64,000 bases of DNA from Desulfovibrio desulfuricans (GTDB lineage Bacteria > Desulfobacterota > Desulfovibrionia > Desulfovibrionales > Desulfovibrionaceae). Under the pieces are notes generated by a model. That model was given only the letters and a program-made list of their open reading frames with translations. It ran no database searches and was not told where the DNA came from. The translations under genes were made by a program, and so were the position numbers. Below, one piece after another: positions 31,353 through 39,855 of this stretch. Within the stretch, counting starts at the first letter, position 1. Each line of letters opens with the position of its first letter. The DNA lies in assembly GCF_024460775.1 (NCBI RefSeq), contig NZ_JANFYZ010000005.1, forward strand, positions 124,001 to 188,000, in the 5' to 3' direction.

Positions 31353-32620
31353 GCCGTTGGCGTTTTTTGTTGGGGCTTGCCTGGTCGAGCGCCTGGAACC
31401 GCCGGGGAACCCTGAGCCTTGTGGTATTTTCCATCGCGCTCTCCACCACATTGCTGCTCGGTATGGAACGTGTGCGCACTCAGGTGCGCGATAATTTTGT
31501 TCAGGCAGTTTCCGGCACGGATATGGTGGTGGGCGCGCGCGGCAGCGAATTGCAACTGCTGCTCTATGCCGTGTTCCACATGGGCAAGGCCACCAACAAC
31601 ATGGGGTGGGACAGCGCCCAGCGCATTGCCCAGCGCAAGGACGTGGCCTGGACGATCCCCCTGTCGCTCGGCGATTCGCATAAAGGATTTGCCGTAGTGG
31701 GCACTACGGGCGATTTTTTTACCCAGTACCAATACAGCAGGCGCATGCATCTGCAACTGGCGCAGGGCGCGCCTTTTGACGGCATCTTTGATGTTGTGCT
31801 GGGGGCGGAGGTTGCCAGCAAAGAACACTACAGGCTGGGCGACCGGCTGGTGCTCAGCCACGGCTCAGGCAGCGCCCACCTTGCCCAGCATACGGACAAG
31901 CCCTTTACTGTGTGCGGCATTCTTGCACCCACAGGTACCCCTGTGGACAGGGCTTTGTACATCAGCCTTGCCGCTATGGAGGCCATCCATATCGACTGGC
32001 AGGGCGGCGCGCCTGTGCCGGGTTTTCATGTGCGGCCAGATCAGGTAACCAAGTTCAGCCTCGCGCCCAAGAGTATTACAGCGGTGCTGGTTGGTCTGAA
32101 AAACCGCGCCCGTGTTTTTGCCGCCCAAAGGGAAATCAACGCCGACCAGCAGGAAGCCCTCATGGCTGTTATGCCCGGGGTGGCGCTGGATCAGCTATGG
32201 AGCCTGCTGCGCTCGGGCGAAAATGCCTTGCGCGTCCTCTCCTGGCTGGTAACCGTGGCTGGGCTGGCTGGTCTTGTGGCCGCCATTCTGGCAGGGCTGG
32301 GTGAACGGCGCCGCGAGCTGGCCGTGCTGCGTGCGGCAGGGGCAAGCCCTCTGGATATTGTGGCCCTTCTGGCGTTTGAAAGCACGCTGCTGGTCGTTGC
32401 AGGCGCTCTGGCTGGAACTGCCGCCCTGGCCGCTCTGCTGGCCGTGTTTGGCCCTGTGCTGGCTTCGGGCTATGGACTGAACCTTACGCTCACTCTGCCC
32501 ACAGCCGCCGAATGGCGCTTGCTTGGCGGGATTGTGGCCGCGGGTTTTGCCGCCGGGCTTATCCCGGCATGGCGGGCCTACCGCATGAGTCTGGCAGACG
32601 GCCTCAACGCCTCTGTATAA
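31349..32620 (+). CDS. FtsX/MacB-type ABC permease of the zinc operon
   Basis: This 423-residue permease has an N-terminal TM helix (about 19-38), then a periplasmic MacB-PCD-like domain (about 40-280) with the family motif TDMVVGARGSELQLLLYAVF. Three C-terminal TM helices follow: WLVTVAGLAGLVAAILAGL with ERRRELAVLRAAGASP, then LLVVAGALAGTAALAALLAVF, then LLGGIVAAGFAAGLIPAWRAY. It overlaps the ATPase gene by four bases. In Zrg systems this pair supports zinc acquisition, although the transport direction is not settled for this permease class. Confidence 0.88.
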   Translation: MSRWRFLLGLAWSSAWNRRGTLSLVVFSIALSTTLLLGMERVRTQVRDNFVQAVSGTDMVVGARGSELQLLLYAVFHMGKATNNMGWDSAQRIAQRKDVAWTIPLSLGDSHKGFAVVGTTGDFFTQYQYSRRMHLQLAQGAPFDGIFDVVLGAEVASKEHYRLGDRLVLSHGSGSAHLAQHTDKPFTVCGILAPTGTPVDRALYISLAAMEAIHIDWQGGAPVPGFHVRPDQVTKFSLAPKSITAVLVGLKNRARVFAAQREINADQQEALMAVMPGVALDQLWSLLRSGENALRVLSWLVTVAGLAGLVAAILAGLGERRRELAVLRAAGASPLDIVALLAFESTLLVVAGALAGTAALAALLAVFGPVLASGYGLNLTLTLPTAAEWRLLGGIVAAGFAAGLIPAWRAYRMSLADGLNASV

Positions 32621-32634
32621 TAAAGGAACCTGCC

Positions 32635-33273
32635 ATGAAAACAGCCTCGACCACAGGGCGCATCCTCTGCATGCTGGCAGCATTGCTGTGCGGCTGGCAC
32701 AGCGCAACCGCCCTTGCCCTGACTGACGATTACGAGCGGCAAAAAATCGAACACTGGCAGCCCTCGCGCGAGGATGCGGACACTGCCGCAGCCGCAAAAA
32801 AGAGCGGGAAATACACCGAAATCACATGGGACAAGCTGATTCCGCCATCATGGAATCCCGCAAAAGTTTTTGACAAGTTCAATTTTGACAAGTTCAGCGA
32901 TGACGACCCCAGAGCCGACAAGGCCCTGAAAGAATTTCAGGCCCTGTGGAGCAACGCGCCAGCCAACAAGGCCCTGGGCGGCAAGCTGGTGCGCATAGCC
33001 GGATTTGTGGCTCCGCTTGATTTTCTGGGCGGCGATGAACTGGCAGAATTCTTGCTGGTTCCCTATTTCGGCGCGTGCATCCACGTGCCGCCGCCCCCGG
33101 CCAACCAGATCATATACGTCACACTGGACAAACCACGCGGCATACAGATGATGGACACCGTATGGGTTTATGGAAAGCTTGAAATCGAGAAAACAGAAAG
33201 CGATATCGGCGATGCGGGATACCGCATCAAGGCTGAGGCGGTGGAACCCTATGTGGAAGACGAAAACAACTGA
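32635..33273 (+). CDS. DUF3299 exported protein (ZrgE-like)
   Basis: This 212-residue exported protein has a signal peptide (ILCMLAALLCGWHSATALA). The conserved DUF3299 core is ITWDKLIPPSWNP, GKLVRIAGFVAPLDF, FLLVPYFGACIHVPPPPANQI and VWVYGKLEIEKTES. The motif CIHVPPPPANQ, with Cys and His, is a probable metal site. It is associated with zrgA and ABC genes in other genomes. The start at 32635 follows AAGGAACC. Its end overlaps the zur coding sequence by 23 bases. Confidence 0.88.
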   Translation: MKTASTTGRILCMLAALLCGWHSATALALTDDYERQKIEHWQPSREDADTAAAAKKSGKYTEITWDKLIPPSWNPAKVFDKFNFDKFSDDDPRADKALKEFQALWSNAPANKALGGKLVRIAGFVAPLDFLGGDELAEFLLVPYFGACIHVPPPPANQIIYVTLDKPRGIQMMDTVWVYGKLEIEKTESDIGDAGYRIKAEAVEPYVEDENN

Positions 33274-33757
33274 TCAGGCAAAACCAGCCTGTTGCCAGGC
33301 GGAAACATCGTGCTGTCAGGCAGACCAGCCGCGCATGGGGCACAACCTGCGGCTTACCCCCTTGCGGCGCATGGTGCTTGACTATCTGCAACAGGCACAG
33401 GAACCCGTTAAGGCCTATGACATTCTTGATGCCCTGCGCGGCAAATCCTCCAAGGCCCTCACGCCTGCAAGCGTCTACAGGACGCTTGAATTTCTGCTCA
33501 ATCAGGGTCTTGTGCACAAGGTCGGCTCGCTCAATGCCTTTGTAGCCTGCGCGGAGACCTGCCACAAAAAACATGCACCCGTGTTCATGCTGGTATGCCC
33601 TGGTTGCCGCAAGAGCCGCGAGGTGAACAATCCCGCTCTTTATCAGACCATCTTTTCCACCATGCAGCAGCAGGGCTTTCAGCTACAGGGTGACACCGTG
33701 GAACTGACGGGCATCTGCCCCCGGTGCGCAGAAATGGACGCTCAGGCTGGCGCGTAA
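33251..33757 (+). CDS. zur: Fur-family zinc regulator Zur with Cys-rich N-terminal tail
   Basis: This 168-residue Fur/Zur-type repressor has a winged helix (about 30-105: LRLTPLRRMVLDYLQQAQ, TPASVYRTLEFLLNQGLVHKV). The dimerisation domain carries two CxxC structural-zinc motifs (CPGC and CPRC), the regulatory histidines in CHKKHAP and a C-terminal acidic end. The N-terminal 28 residues contain CCQAETSCCQAD, unusual for Zur. The start at 33251 overlaps the upstream gene. Position in the zinc operon and the Zur-like box upstream suggest autoregulation. Confidence 0.85.
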   Translation: MWKTKTTDQAKPACCQAETSCCQADQPRMGHNLRLTPLRRMVLDYLQQAQEPVKAYDILDALRGKSSKALTPASVYRTLEFLLNQGLVHKVGSLNAFVACAETCHKKHAPVFMLVCPGCRKSREVNNPALYQTIFSTMQQQGFQLQGDTVELTGICPRCAEMDAQAGA

Positions 33758-33855
33758 TTCCCAAGTTACTTCAGGTTTCTGAATATCTTGCCGAAGAGGC
33801 CTCTCCTTCCAGCGGTTCCAGCATAGTCTGTTCTTCATTATCAGTCAGACGCAAA

Positions 33856-33919
33856 AGGCGGCGCGGATCTCCATAACCGGAAAAACGCGCCGCCTGCCCC
33901 GTCCGGCAAATAGACGGGG
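33856..33919. repeat. Two consecutive hairpins between zur and echF
   Basis: AGGCGGCGCG (33856-33865) pairs perfectly with CGCGCCGCCT (33886-33895), and CCCCGTC (33897-33903) with GACGGGG (33913-33919). Neither has a T tract. On the minus strand they lie inside a small open frame ending at 33771 whose last 38 codons look protein-like (ARFSGYGDPRRLLRLTDNEE), possibly a gene remnant. Confidence 0.5.
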
Positions 33920-33976
33920 TGAGAGAGCTGGCAAGATCAACTTGAGCAAAAACAAGAAACCAGGATTTGTTGAAAG

Positions 33977-34006
33977 CGAAGGGCCTTTGCAGGCCCTTCG
34001 TTTTTT
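33977..34006 (+). terminator. Terminator between the zinc operon and ech operon
   Basis: A perfect 9-bp stem CGAAGGGCC/GGCCCTTCG with loop TTTGCA is followed by six T on the plus strand, 220 bases after zur. It lies 4 bases beyond the echF stop, so it may also end the leftward ech transcript, though the T run on that side is poor. Confidence 0.85.
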
Positions 34007-34009
34007 CAG

Positions 34010-34393
34010 TTATTTTTCCGTATTTTCCCCGCCCTTGGCCTCGGCCTTGGCTTTCTTGACGCGCGGGGTTCCGGTGCGGTGCACTACAAACTTGCTGATG
34101 GAAGGTTTGCGGTGCACTGGTTCCTGATGCAGACATTTTGTGGGGCACTTTTCCACACACGCGGAGCAGTATACGCACAGGAAGGGATCATAATTCCACT
34201 TTCCGGCTTTTGCATCCACGGTAATGGCATCGGTTGGGCATACTCTTGCGCAGGAATTGCAGAATATGCACTTTTCAACCTCGTTGGTGATCACGCCGCG
34301 ATAGGCGGGGAAGGGTTCGCGTTCTTCCAGAGGATACAGCCGCGTGGCTGGCTTGCCCGAAAGATTGCGCAGCACGTTTGGGAGCATATACAT
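34010..34393 (-). CDS. echF: Ech hydrogenase ferredoxin subunit
   Basis: This 127-residue polyferredoxin has two [4Fe-4S] motifs: CIFCNSCARVCPTDA (about 38-52) and CVYCSACVEKCPTKC (about 68-82). It passes electrons between soluble ferredoxin and the small subunit of the membrane-bound [NiFe] hydrogenase. The C-terminal Lys/Glu-rich tail is extra. It is the last gene of echABCDEF, 3 bases after the echE stop. Confidence 0.93.
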   Translation of the reverse strand: MYMLPNVLRNLSGKPATRLYPLEEREPFPAYRGVITNEVEKCIFCNSCARVCPTDAITVDAKAGKWNYDPFLCVYCSACVEKCPTKCLHQEPVHRKPSISKFVVHRTGTPRVKKAKAEAKGGENTEK

Positions 34394-34396
34394 GGG

Positions 34397-35479
34397 CTAC
34401 CTCTCTGTGCAGGAGATGCACGGGTCGATACTCAGCACGATAACCGGCACATCGGGCAGTTTGCAGCCCGGCAGCATGTGCAGCAGGGGCGGCACGTTGG
34501 CAAAGGTGGGCGTACGCACGCGCATGCGCTCCAGATTCTTGGTGCCGTTGGCCCGGATGTAATAGAACAGCTCGCCGCGAGGCTGCTCCACACGAAAGAC
34601 CGATTCGCCCTCGGGGTTGCCGGTGACCTTTACGGTCAGCTCGCTTTCGGGCAGGCGGTTCAAGGCCTCGCGGATAAGCTCTATGGAGTGCAGCACTTCA
34701 TAAAAGCGTACCTTGGAGCGGGCGTAGCAGTCTCCGTCATTTTCAACCACGGGAATGAAGTTGAGATCCTTGTAGGCGGCGTAGCCGTGCATACGTTCGT
34801 CGATTTCCCAGCCGCTGCCGCGAAGGGTGGGACCGGCGGCGCCCAGCAGGCGGGCATCGTCCTTGCTCAGGATGCCGATGCCGCGCGTGCGTTCCTGCAC
34901 GGTGTAGTCGTCAAGCATGGTGCGGGTAAGCTCGCGCATGCCCTTTTCCAGTTCATCCAGACGGCCATGCATCCAGCGGATCTGATCGGGGCTGAGGTCG
35001 CGGCGCACACCGCCAACCACGTTGACCGAAAGGATAACGCGGTTGCCCGCCGTGGCTTCGCAGATGTCCATGACATGCTCGCGGATGCGCCAGAACTGCT
35101 GGAACACGCTTTCAAAGCCAAACGAGTCGGCAAACAGGCCGAGCCACAGCATGTGGGAGTGTATCCGGTGCAGTTCTGACCAGATAACCCGCAAAAACTG
35201 CGCGCGCGGCGGCGCTGTAATGCCCATCATGTCTTCAATGGCGTTGCAGTAGCAGTTGGCATGGATGCACGAGCAGATGCCGCAGATGCGCTCGACCACA
35301 AAGACCATCTGATTGTAGTCCTTGAGCCGCACAAGGCTTTCAAGCCCGCGATGGACAAAACCAAGCTGGGGCACGGCCCCGACCACGGTTTCATCTTCCA
35401 CCACAAACTTGATGTGCAGCGGCTCGGGCAGTACGGGATGCTGCGGCCCGAAAGGAATCACGGTTGTGCGGTTGCTCAT
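34397..35479 (-). CDS. echE: Ech hydrogenase large (NiFe) subunit
   Basis: This 360-residue catalytic subunit is homologous to NuoD. It carries both nickel-ligand pairs: RICGICSCIH (about residues 63-72) and C-terminal DPCISC, close to the very end. It shows IPFGPQHPVLPEP, VHRGLESLVRLKDYNQM and GNRVILSVNVVGGVRRD. It couples proton reduction or H2 oxidation to ferredoxin and ion pumping. Its start overlaps the echD stop by four bases. Unlike many large subunits, only a few residues follow the last Cys, so C-terminal processing may be absent. Confidence 0.95.
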   Translation of the reverse strand: MSNRTTVIPFGPQHPVLPEPLHIKFVVEDETVVGAVPQLGFVHRGLESLVRLKDYNQMVFVVERICGICSCIHANCYCNAIEDMMGITAPPRAQFLRVIWSELHRIHSHMLWLGLFADSFGFESVFQQFWRIREHVMDICEATAGNRVILSVNVVGGVRRDLSPDQIRWMHGRLDELEKGMRELTRTMLDDYTVQERTRGIGILSKDDARLLGAAGPTLRGSGWEIDERMHGYAAYKDLNFIPVVENDGDCYARSKVRFYEVLHSIELIREALNRLPESELTVKVTGNPEGESVFRVEQPRGELFYYIRANGTKNLERMRVRTPTFANVPPLLHMLPGCKLPDVPVIVLSIDPCISCTER

Positions 35480-35952
35480 GCCTTCTCTCCTTTGGCCGTG
35501 TCATCCTTGGCGGCCTCGGCCTTGGCGGCGGGCCGCCGGACCGTGGTCATGGTAAAGTACGGCGCGTGGGTGACTTCGCCCTCCAGATACATGGCCCCCT
35601 GGTAATCCAGGGGCAGATCCGCAAAATGCACCCCGAACTGATCCTGCGTTTCGTTCTCGACGAGGACAGCGCAGAAATACACGGGCGTAATGCTGGGGAT
35701 GGCGTCGTTCTTGTTCACATCCATGCGCAGATGCACCATGCCCTTGGCGTCCGTGGGTTCCCACACGCACAGCTCGGCGTTGTGGCGCAGATCGGACATG
35801 GTGAGGTTTACGTCAAAGTGATAAAAAAGCCGCAGCGTGTTTTCGTCCATGACGGTCTGCGACATGGTCACAAAACGGTATTTGGCGTTGGCAAGCTGCT
35901 GCACTTCTGAAAGCAGCGTTTGCGGCGTCACTTCCTTGGCTTCAAAAAACAT
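35476..35952 (-). CDS. echD: Ech hydrogenase subunit D (NuoC-like)
   Basis: This 158-residue cytoplasmic subunit is related to NuoC. Recognisable segments are TPQTLLSEVQQLANAKYRFV, LFYHFDVNLTMSDLRHNAEL, IPSITPVYFCAVLVENETQD and LDYQGAMYLEG. The Ala/Lys-rich tail is expendable in the family. It lies 18 bases after echC and overlaps echE. Confidence 0.92.
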   Translation of the reverse strand: MFFEAKEVTPQTLLSEVQQLANAKYRFVTMSQTVMDENTLRLFYHFDVNLTMSDLRHNAELCVWEPTDAKGMVHLRMDVNKNDAIPSITPVYFCAVLVENETQDQFGVHFADLPLDYQGAMYLEGEVTHAPYFTMTTVRRPAAKAEAAKDDTAKGEKA

Positions 35953-35970
35953 GGCTCTATCCTTTCCGGG

Positions 35971-36531
35971 TTAACCCGCGTTTTGCTGTGGCTTGTCGGG
36001 GGCTTCTTCCGGCGCGGACTCCGCCTGCGGCGTCATGTCGGGAGTGCCGTCCTCATCGCCCGGCATAAAGGTGGGCACAGGCTCGGGGCCAAGGCCCATC
36101 TTGGCCTTGAGCACGCCAAGGGCCTGCACCACGCCGTCAATGATGGCCTCGGGTTTGGGCGGGCAGCCGGGCACGAACACATCAACAGGGATGATATTGT
36201 ACGCGCCGTTCAGCACATTATAGGTATCCTTGAACACGCCCCCGGAAAGGTTGCAGGCTCCGATGGAAACCACGGCCTTGGGCGAAGGCATCTGTTCGTA
36301 TATCTGCTTGAGCACATGCTGGTTGCGGTGGTTCACCGTGCCTGTAACCAGCAGCACGTCGGCATGCTTGGGGTTGCCCGCGTTGACCACCCCGAAACGT
36401 TCTACGTCATACATGGGCGTCAGACAGGCCAGCACCTCGATGTCGCAGCCGTTGCAGGAACCGCAGTCAAAATGAACTATCCACGGAGACTTCAGGCGGC
36501 TCCGCTTGATCATATTGTCGACGAAACCCAT
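35971..36531 (-). CDS. echC: Ech hydrogenase small subunit (NuoB-like)
   Basis: This 186-residue subunit binds the proximal [4Fe-4S] cluster. Ligands are in CGSCNGC (about 23-29), GACNLSGG (about 93) and VPGCPPKPE (about 122). A Pro/Glu-rich extension of about 40 residues follows the core. The gene starts 12 bases after echB. It bridges EchF and the NiFe centre in EchE. Confidence 0.94.
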   Translation of the reverse strand: MGFVDNMIKRSRLKSPWIVHFDCGSCNGCDIEVLACLTPMYDVERFGVVNAGNPKHADVLLVTGTVNHRNQHVLKQIYEQMPSPKAVVSIGACNLSGGVFKDTYNVLNGAYNIIPVDVFVPGCPPKPEAIIDGVVQALGVLKAKMGLGPEPVPTFMPGDEDGTPDMTPQAESAPEEAPDKPQQNAG

Positions 36532-36543
36532 ATTCCGGCCTCC

Positions 36544-37395
36544 TTACGCCACGTACAGCCATAAAAGATTAACCAGGGCCAGGCCCATGCCGAGCAGCAG
36601 AGACTTCTTTTGCACCATCCACTGCCACGTCAGACGGGCGGTGATGTTGTCGATAAGAATTTCCGTGAACAGCGAGGCGCCCACAAGAACGGCCATTCCC
36701 ACAAAGCTGGTGTGCCAGAACATGGCGCACAGCCCAAGAATAAGCACAAGGTCAAACCAGTGGGCAATTTCAATCAGCGCAAGGTACGGGCCGGAGTATT
36801 CGGTCTGTACGCCGCGCACCAGTTCCTGGTGGCCGTGATGGCAGGCAGCGATATCAAAGGGCGACTTGCGCAGTTTGATTGTCAGGGCGTAACCCAGCGC
36901 CAGAAACAGCAGGGGCATCTTGAGCAGCAGGGGCTGCTCGAGCTGGAATACTGCGGCAATGGAGAACGAACCCGTGCACATGGCAAAGCCAACGAACACC
37001 AGGATGAGGATAGGCTCATAGGCAAGCATGAGCAACAGCTCGCGCTGCGCGCCCACGTTGCTGTAGGGCGAAGGCACGCATACCGCGCCAACCACCTGAA
37101 ACACCGCACCCACTGTGAGCACGAAGAACAGCAGCAGCAAATCCCCGCCCATGAAGAAAATCAGCAAAGCAAGCGCCGATGAAATCAGCGTGATGTACGC
37201 GCTGAACACCAACCATGCATTGGTAACCTGGGGCTGTTTGCCCAGCAGTTTCAAGATGTCGTAAAAGGGCTGGAGCAGTGGCGGCCCAAGGCGCGACTGA
37301 AGGCGCGCCGTGATCCGGCGATCCAGACCGGTAAGCAGGCCGCCCACCAGGGGCGACAGGATCAACCCGCCGATAGCGCTGAAGATGGTGAGCAT
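36544..37395 (-). CDS. echB: Ech hydrogenase membrane subunit B (NuoH-like)
   Basis: This 283-residue integral membrane protein has about eight TM helices. NuoH/HycD signatures are present: DRRITARLQSRLGPPLLQPF near the N-terminus, AQRELLLMLAYEPILILV in the middle and KSPFDIAACHHGHQELV in a cytoplasmic loop. It links the hydrogenase arm to the proton or sodium channel. The start ATG at 37395 overlaps the echA stop (TAATG). Confidence 0.94.
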   Translation of the reverse strand: MLTIFSAIGGLILSPLVGGLLTGLDRRITARLQSRLGPPLLQPFYDILKLLGKQPQVTNAWLVFSAYITLISSALALLIFFMGGDLLLLFFVLTVGAVFQVVGAVCVPSPYSNVGAQRELLLMLAYEPILILVFVGFAMCTGSFSIAAVFQLEQPLLLKMPLLFLALGYALTIKLRKSPFDIAACHHGHQELVRGVQTEYSGPYLALIEIAHWFDLVLILGLCAMFWHTSFVGMAVLVGASLFTEILIDNITARLTWQWMVQKKSLLLGMGLALVNLLWLYVA

Positions 37396-39350
37396 TACAG
37401 CAGACCTCCTACCAGAACGACCAGGAATGCGATGGAAATCATGTCGATGGCCCGCGTGATCTTGCTCTCGCCGAAATACTGGCAAAGATAGAAGTTGGCC
37501 ACGCGCACGGGTTCAAAGGCATTCATGGGGCCCTTGAAGCCAACCACGCCGTTCTTTTCAGCCGCCAGGCCCGAAAAATACGGCTGCGCATGGGCAGACT
37601 CTGGTGTTCTGCGGGCTTCACGCCATGCAAACCACACGCCCAGACCAAGCAGAAGGAACAGCAGGTAAATCCACACATAGCCTTCTGCGCCGGTCAGGTT
37701 GGCGCCGGGGATAAAGCCTTCGATCTGCAGGTTGAAGCGCGCGTAAACGCCCGAAACCGAAGGCTCCACAAAGGTCTTCAGCACCAGGGGCGAAATGAAC
37801 GAAAACACCACGGCAAGGCCGCACAGCGAACGCAGCGCAAACATGACCGAGGGCTTGGGATTACCGTGAGCCGCATGTTCGTGCATCTTGGAGGACGACA
37901 CCAGCACACCGGCCCAGCGCGCCCAGAAGAGCACGGTAAAGGCCGAGCCAAGCGCCACAAAGAAAACGATGGGCGTCATGGCCTGGGTGGCGCGGGCAAT
38001 GGCTTCTATGGCCATCCACTTGCCGATGAGCATGCCAAAGGGCGGCAGCATCATGGTGAAGATGCCGATCACGGTGATAATGGCCGTACGGGGCATTATG
38101 CCGTAGAGGCCGCGCATGTCTTCGATATCACGCGAACCGATGCGCTGTTCAATGGCGCCGACGCACATGAACAACAGGCCCTTGGATACTGAGTGGTAAA
38201 TGATGATGGTCGTTGCCGCCATCATGGATGCGGCGGTATTGATGCCCACACAGGCGATGATAAGCCCGAGGTTGGCGATTGTGGAATACGCCAGAACCTT
38301 TTTTGCATTACTCTGGCTGACCGCAAGGATACATGTGGCCACAAAGGTAAATGCGCCGAACAGGGCCACGATGGTGGACATGGTGGTTCCCGCAAAGGCT
38401 GGAGCCATGCGCAACAGCAGGTAAGTGCCCGCCTTGACCATGGTAGCCGAGTGCAACAGGGCCGAAACTGGCGTTGGCGCAACCATTGCGCCACACAGCC
38501 AACTCTCGAAGGGAACCTGCGCCGACTTTGTAAAGGCCGCCAGACAGAAGAAAGCAAAGGGCAAAAGAATGGCCGTGTTCTTTACGTCCATTGAGGTCAT
38601 CTTTTGCAGCACGAGCTCGGTCGAAAGCGTTCCAAGACTTTTCTGAATAAACAGCATGGCCGAAACAAAGGCCAGCCCGCCCAGAACGTTCATCCACAAG
38701 GCGCGCTGGGCATTGGCCTTGGCCTCGTCTGTCTGGTCATGCCCTATGAGCATGAAGGAACACAGCGTTGTGATCTCCCAGAACAGGAACATCCATGAAA
38801 GGTTGTTGCAGAGCACCAGGCCGTTCATGGCGCCGAGGAAGCAGAAAATAATGGCAAAAAATCTGGGCTGGCGCGAAACACGCAGATGGAGATGCTCTTC
38901 GTGCAGATCCATGTAGCCCATGCCGTAAATGGTAATAAGCCCGCCAACCACGCTGATGATGATCACCATGATAAGCGACAGACCGTCTGCAACAAAGGCA
39001 GTGATGGGCACTTCATGCCCGGGAAGAACGAATTTAAGGTATAAGAGACCAATCAGTTGCAGCAGGGTCATGCCCATAATCAGGCGGCTGCCCAGCTTCC
39101 AACCTATGCCAAGAATGTAAACCAGCAACAGCAAGTCCAGCACGCTGAACACGGAATCGGCAGACAGACCCAATATGGTGTCTATCTCAAGCCGAAAAGC
39201 GCCGTTCGCTCCCAGGATCACGGCTGCCACCGCCATGACTGTGACCGCTGCAGGCACTATCAACTTGCGAGCGCTGCTGCTTTGCGTGAAATACAGCACA
39301 AGCGCCATAATAAACGGCAGTGCTACACAACAAAAAACAAGTGTACTCAT
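37395..39350 (-). CDS. echA: Ech hydrogenase ion-pumping subunit A (NuoL-like)
   Basis: This 651-residue antiporter-type subunit has about 15-16 TM helices. Conserved elements include NLSWMFLFWEITTLCSFMLIG with the TM5-type glutamate, KSAQVPFESWLCGAMVAPTPVSALLHSATMVKAG with the key lysine, and HSVSKGLLFMCVGAIEQ. The C-terminal amphipathic region is kept. It heads the operon and moves H+ or Na+ across the membrane, driven by ferredoxin:H2 turnover. Confidence 0.95.
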   Translation of the reverse strand: MSTLVFCCVALPFIMALVLYFTQSSSARKLIVPAAVTVMAVAAVILGANGAFRLEIDTILGLSADSVFSVLDLLLLVYILGIGWKLGSRLIMGMTLLQLIGLLYLKFVLPGHEVPITAFVADGLSLIMVIIISVVGGLITIYGMGYMDLHEEHLHLRVSRQPRFFAIIFCFLGAMNGLVLCNNLSWMFLFWEITTLCSFMLIGHDQTDEAKANAQRALWMNVLGGLAFVSAMLFIQKSLGTLSTELVLQKMTSMDVKNTAILLPFAFFCLAAFTKSAQVPFESWLCGAMVAPTPVSALLHSATMVKAGTYLLLRMAPAFAGTTMSTIVALFGAFTFVATCILAVSQSNAKKVLAYSTIANLGLIIACVGINTAASMMAATTIIIYHSVSKGLLFMCVGAIEQRIGSRDIEDMRGLYGIMPRTAIITVIGIFTMMLPPFGMLIGKWMAIEAIARATQAMTPIVFFVALGSAFTVLFWARWAGVLVSSSKMHEHAAHGNPKPSVMFALRSLCGLAVVFSFISPLVLKTFVEPSVSGVYARFNLQIEGFIPGANLTGAEGYVWIYLLFLLLGLGVWFAWREARRTPESAHAQPYFSGLAAEKNGVVGFKGPMNAFEPVRVANFYLCQYFGESKITRAIDMISIAFLVVLVGGLL

Positions 39351-39719
39351 CTTCTTTGCCCCACTACATTGCGAGTTGTGAAAAACTTCACTCTTGATAA
39401 CTTCCTCACAACATAAAAAAACTGTCCCCCTCCTTCCATTATTTGCACATATTATTTTTATTAGAGTTAATCTATGTACTTTTTTGCGTCAACATATTTG
39501 ATTAATTTGCCTACATTGATTGTTCAAAGAACAATTCATAGCAAAATACTAATATTTTAACGCTCTGATTTACGGCCCAATTGCCAATCGCCAAAACACC
39601 TGTGTTTTTCTGCTCACAACGACGGTTTCTAGAAAACGCAGGCAAAACCTGACCAGATTACTTTTCAGAGCAACTAGCGGGGATAATAGATAGCGGCGGT
39701 AGCTGTGGGCTGCCCCCCA
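39351..39719. other. Promoter region of the ech operon
   Basis: This AT-rich non-coding stretch (39351-39719) lies upstream of echA. On the minus strand a TTGACG hexamer (39492-39487) could be a -35 element but no convincing -10 follows, and I see no sigma-54 motif. No coding frame is supported. Confidence 0.4.
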
Positions 39720-39788
39720 GAAAAAACGCAAGCGCCCCTGCGGCGCAGCCATGCGAAAAACATGGCATTGTGCTGCAAGGGCGCTTGC
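39720..39788 (-). terminator. Terminator after argF
   Basis: Read leftwards, GCAAGCGCCC and GGGCGCTTGC pair perfectly around a branched inner hairpin (CATG...CATG arms), then G and six T. It lies about 70 bases past the argF stop. Confidence 0.85.
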
Positions 39789-39855
39789 TGCCAGCCGTAA
39801 CGGCTGACTCAAACAGCTACACTCTCCCCCGGTCAGTGCCGGAGGGAATATGGGA

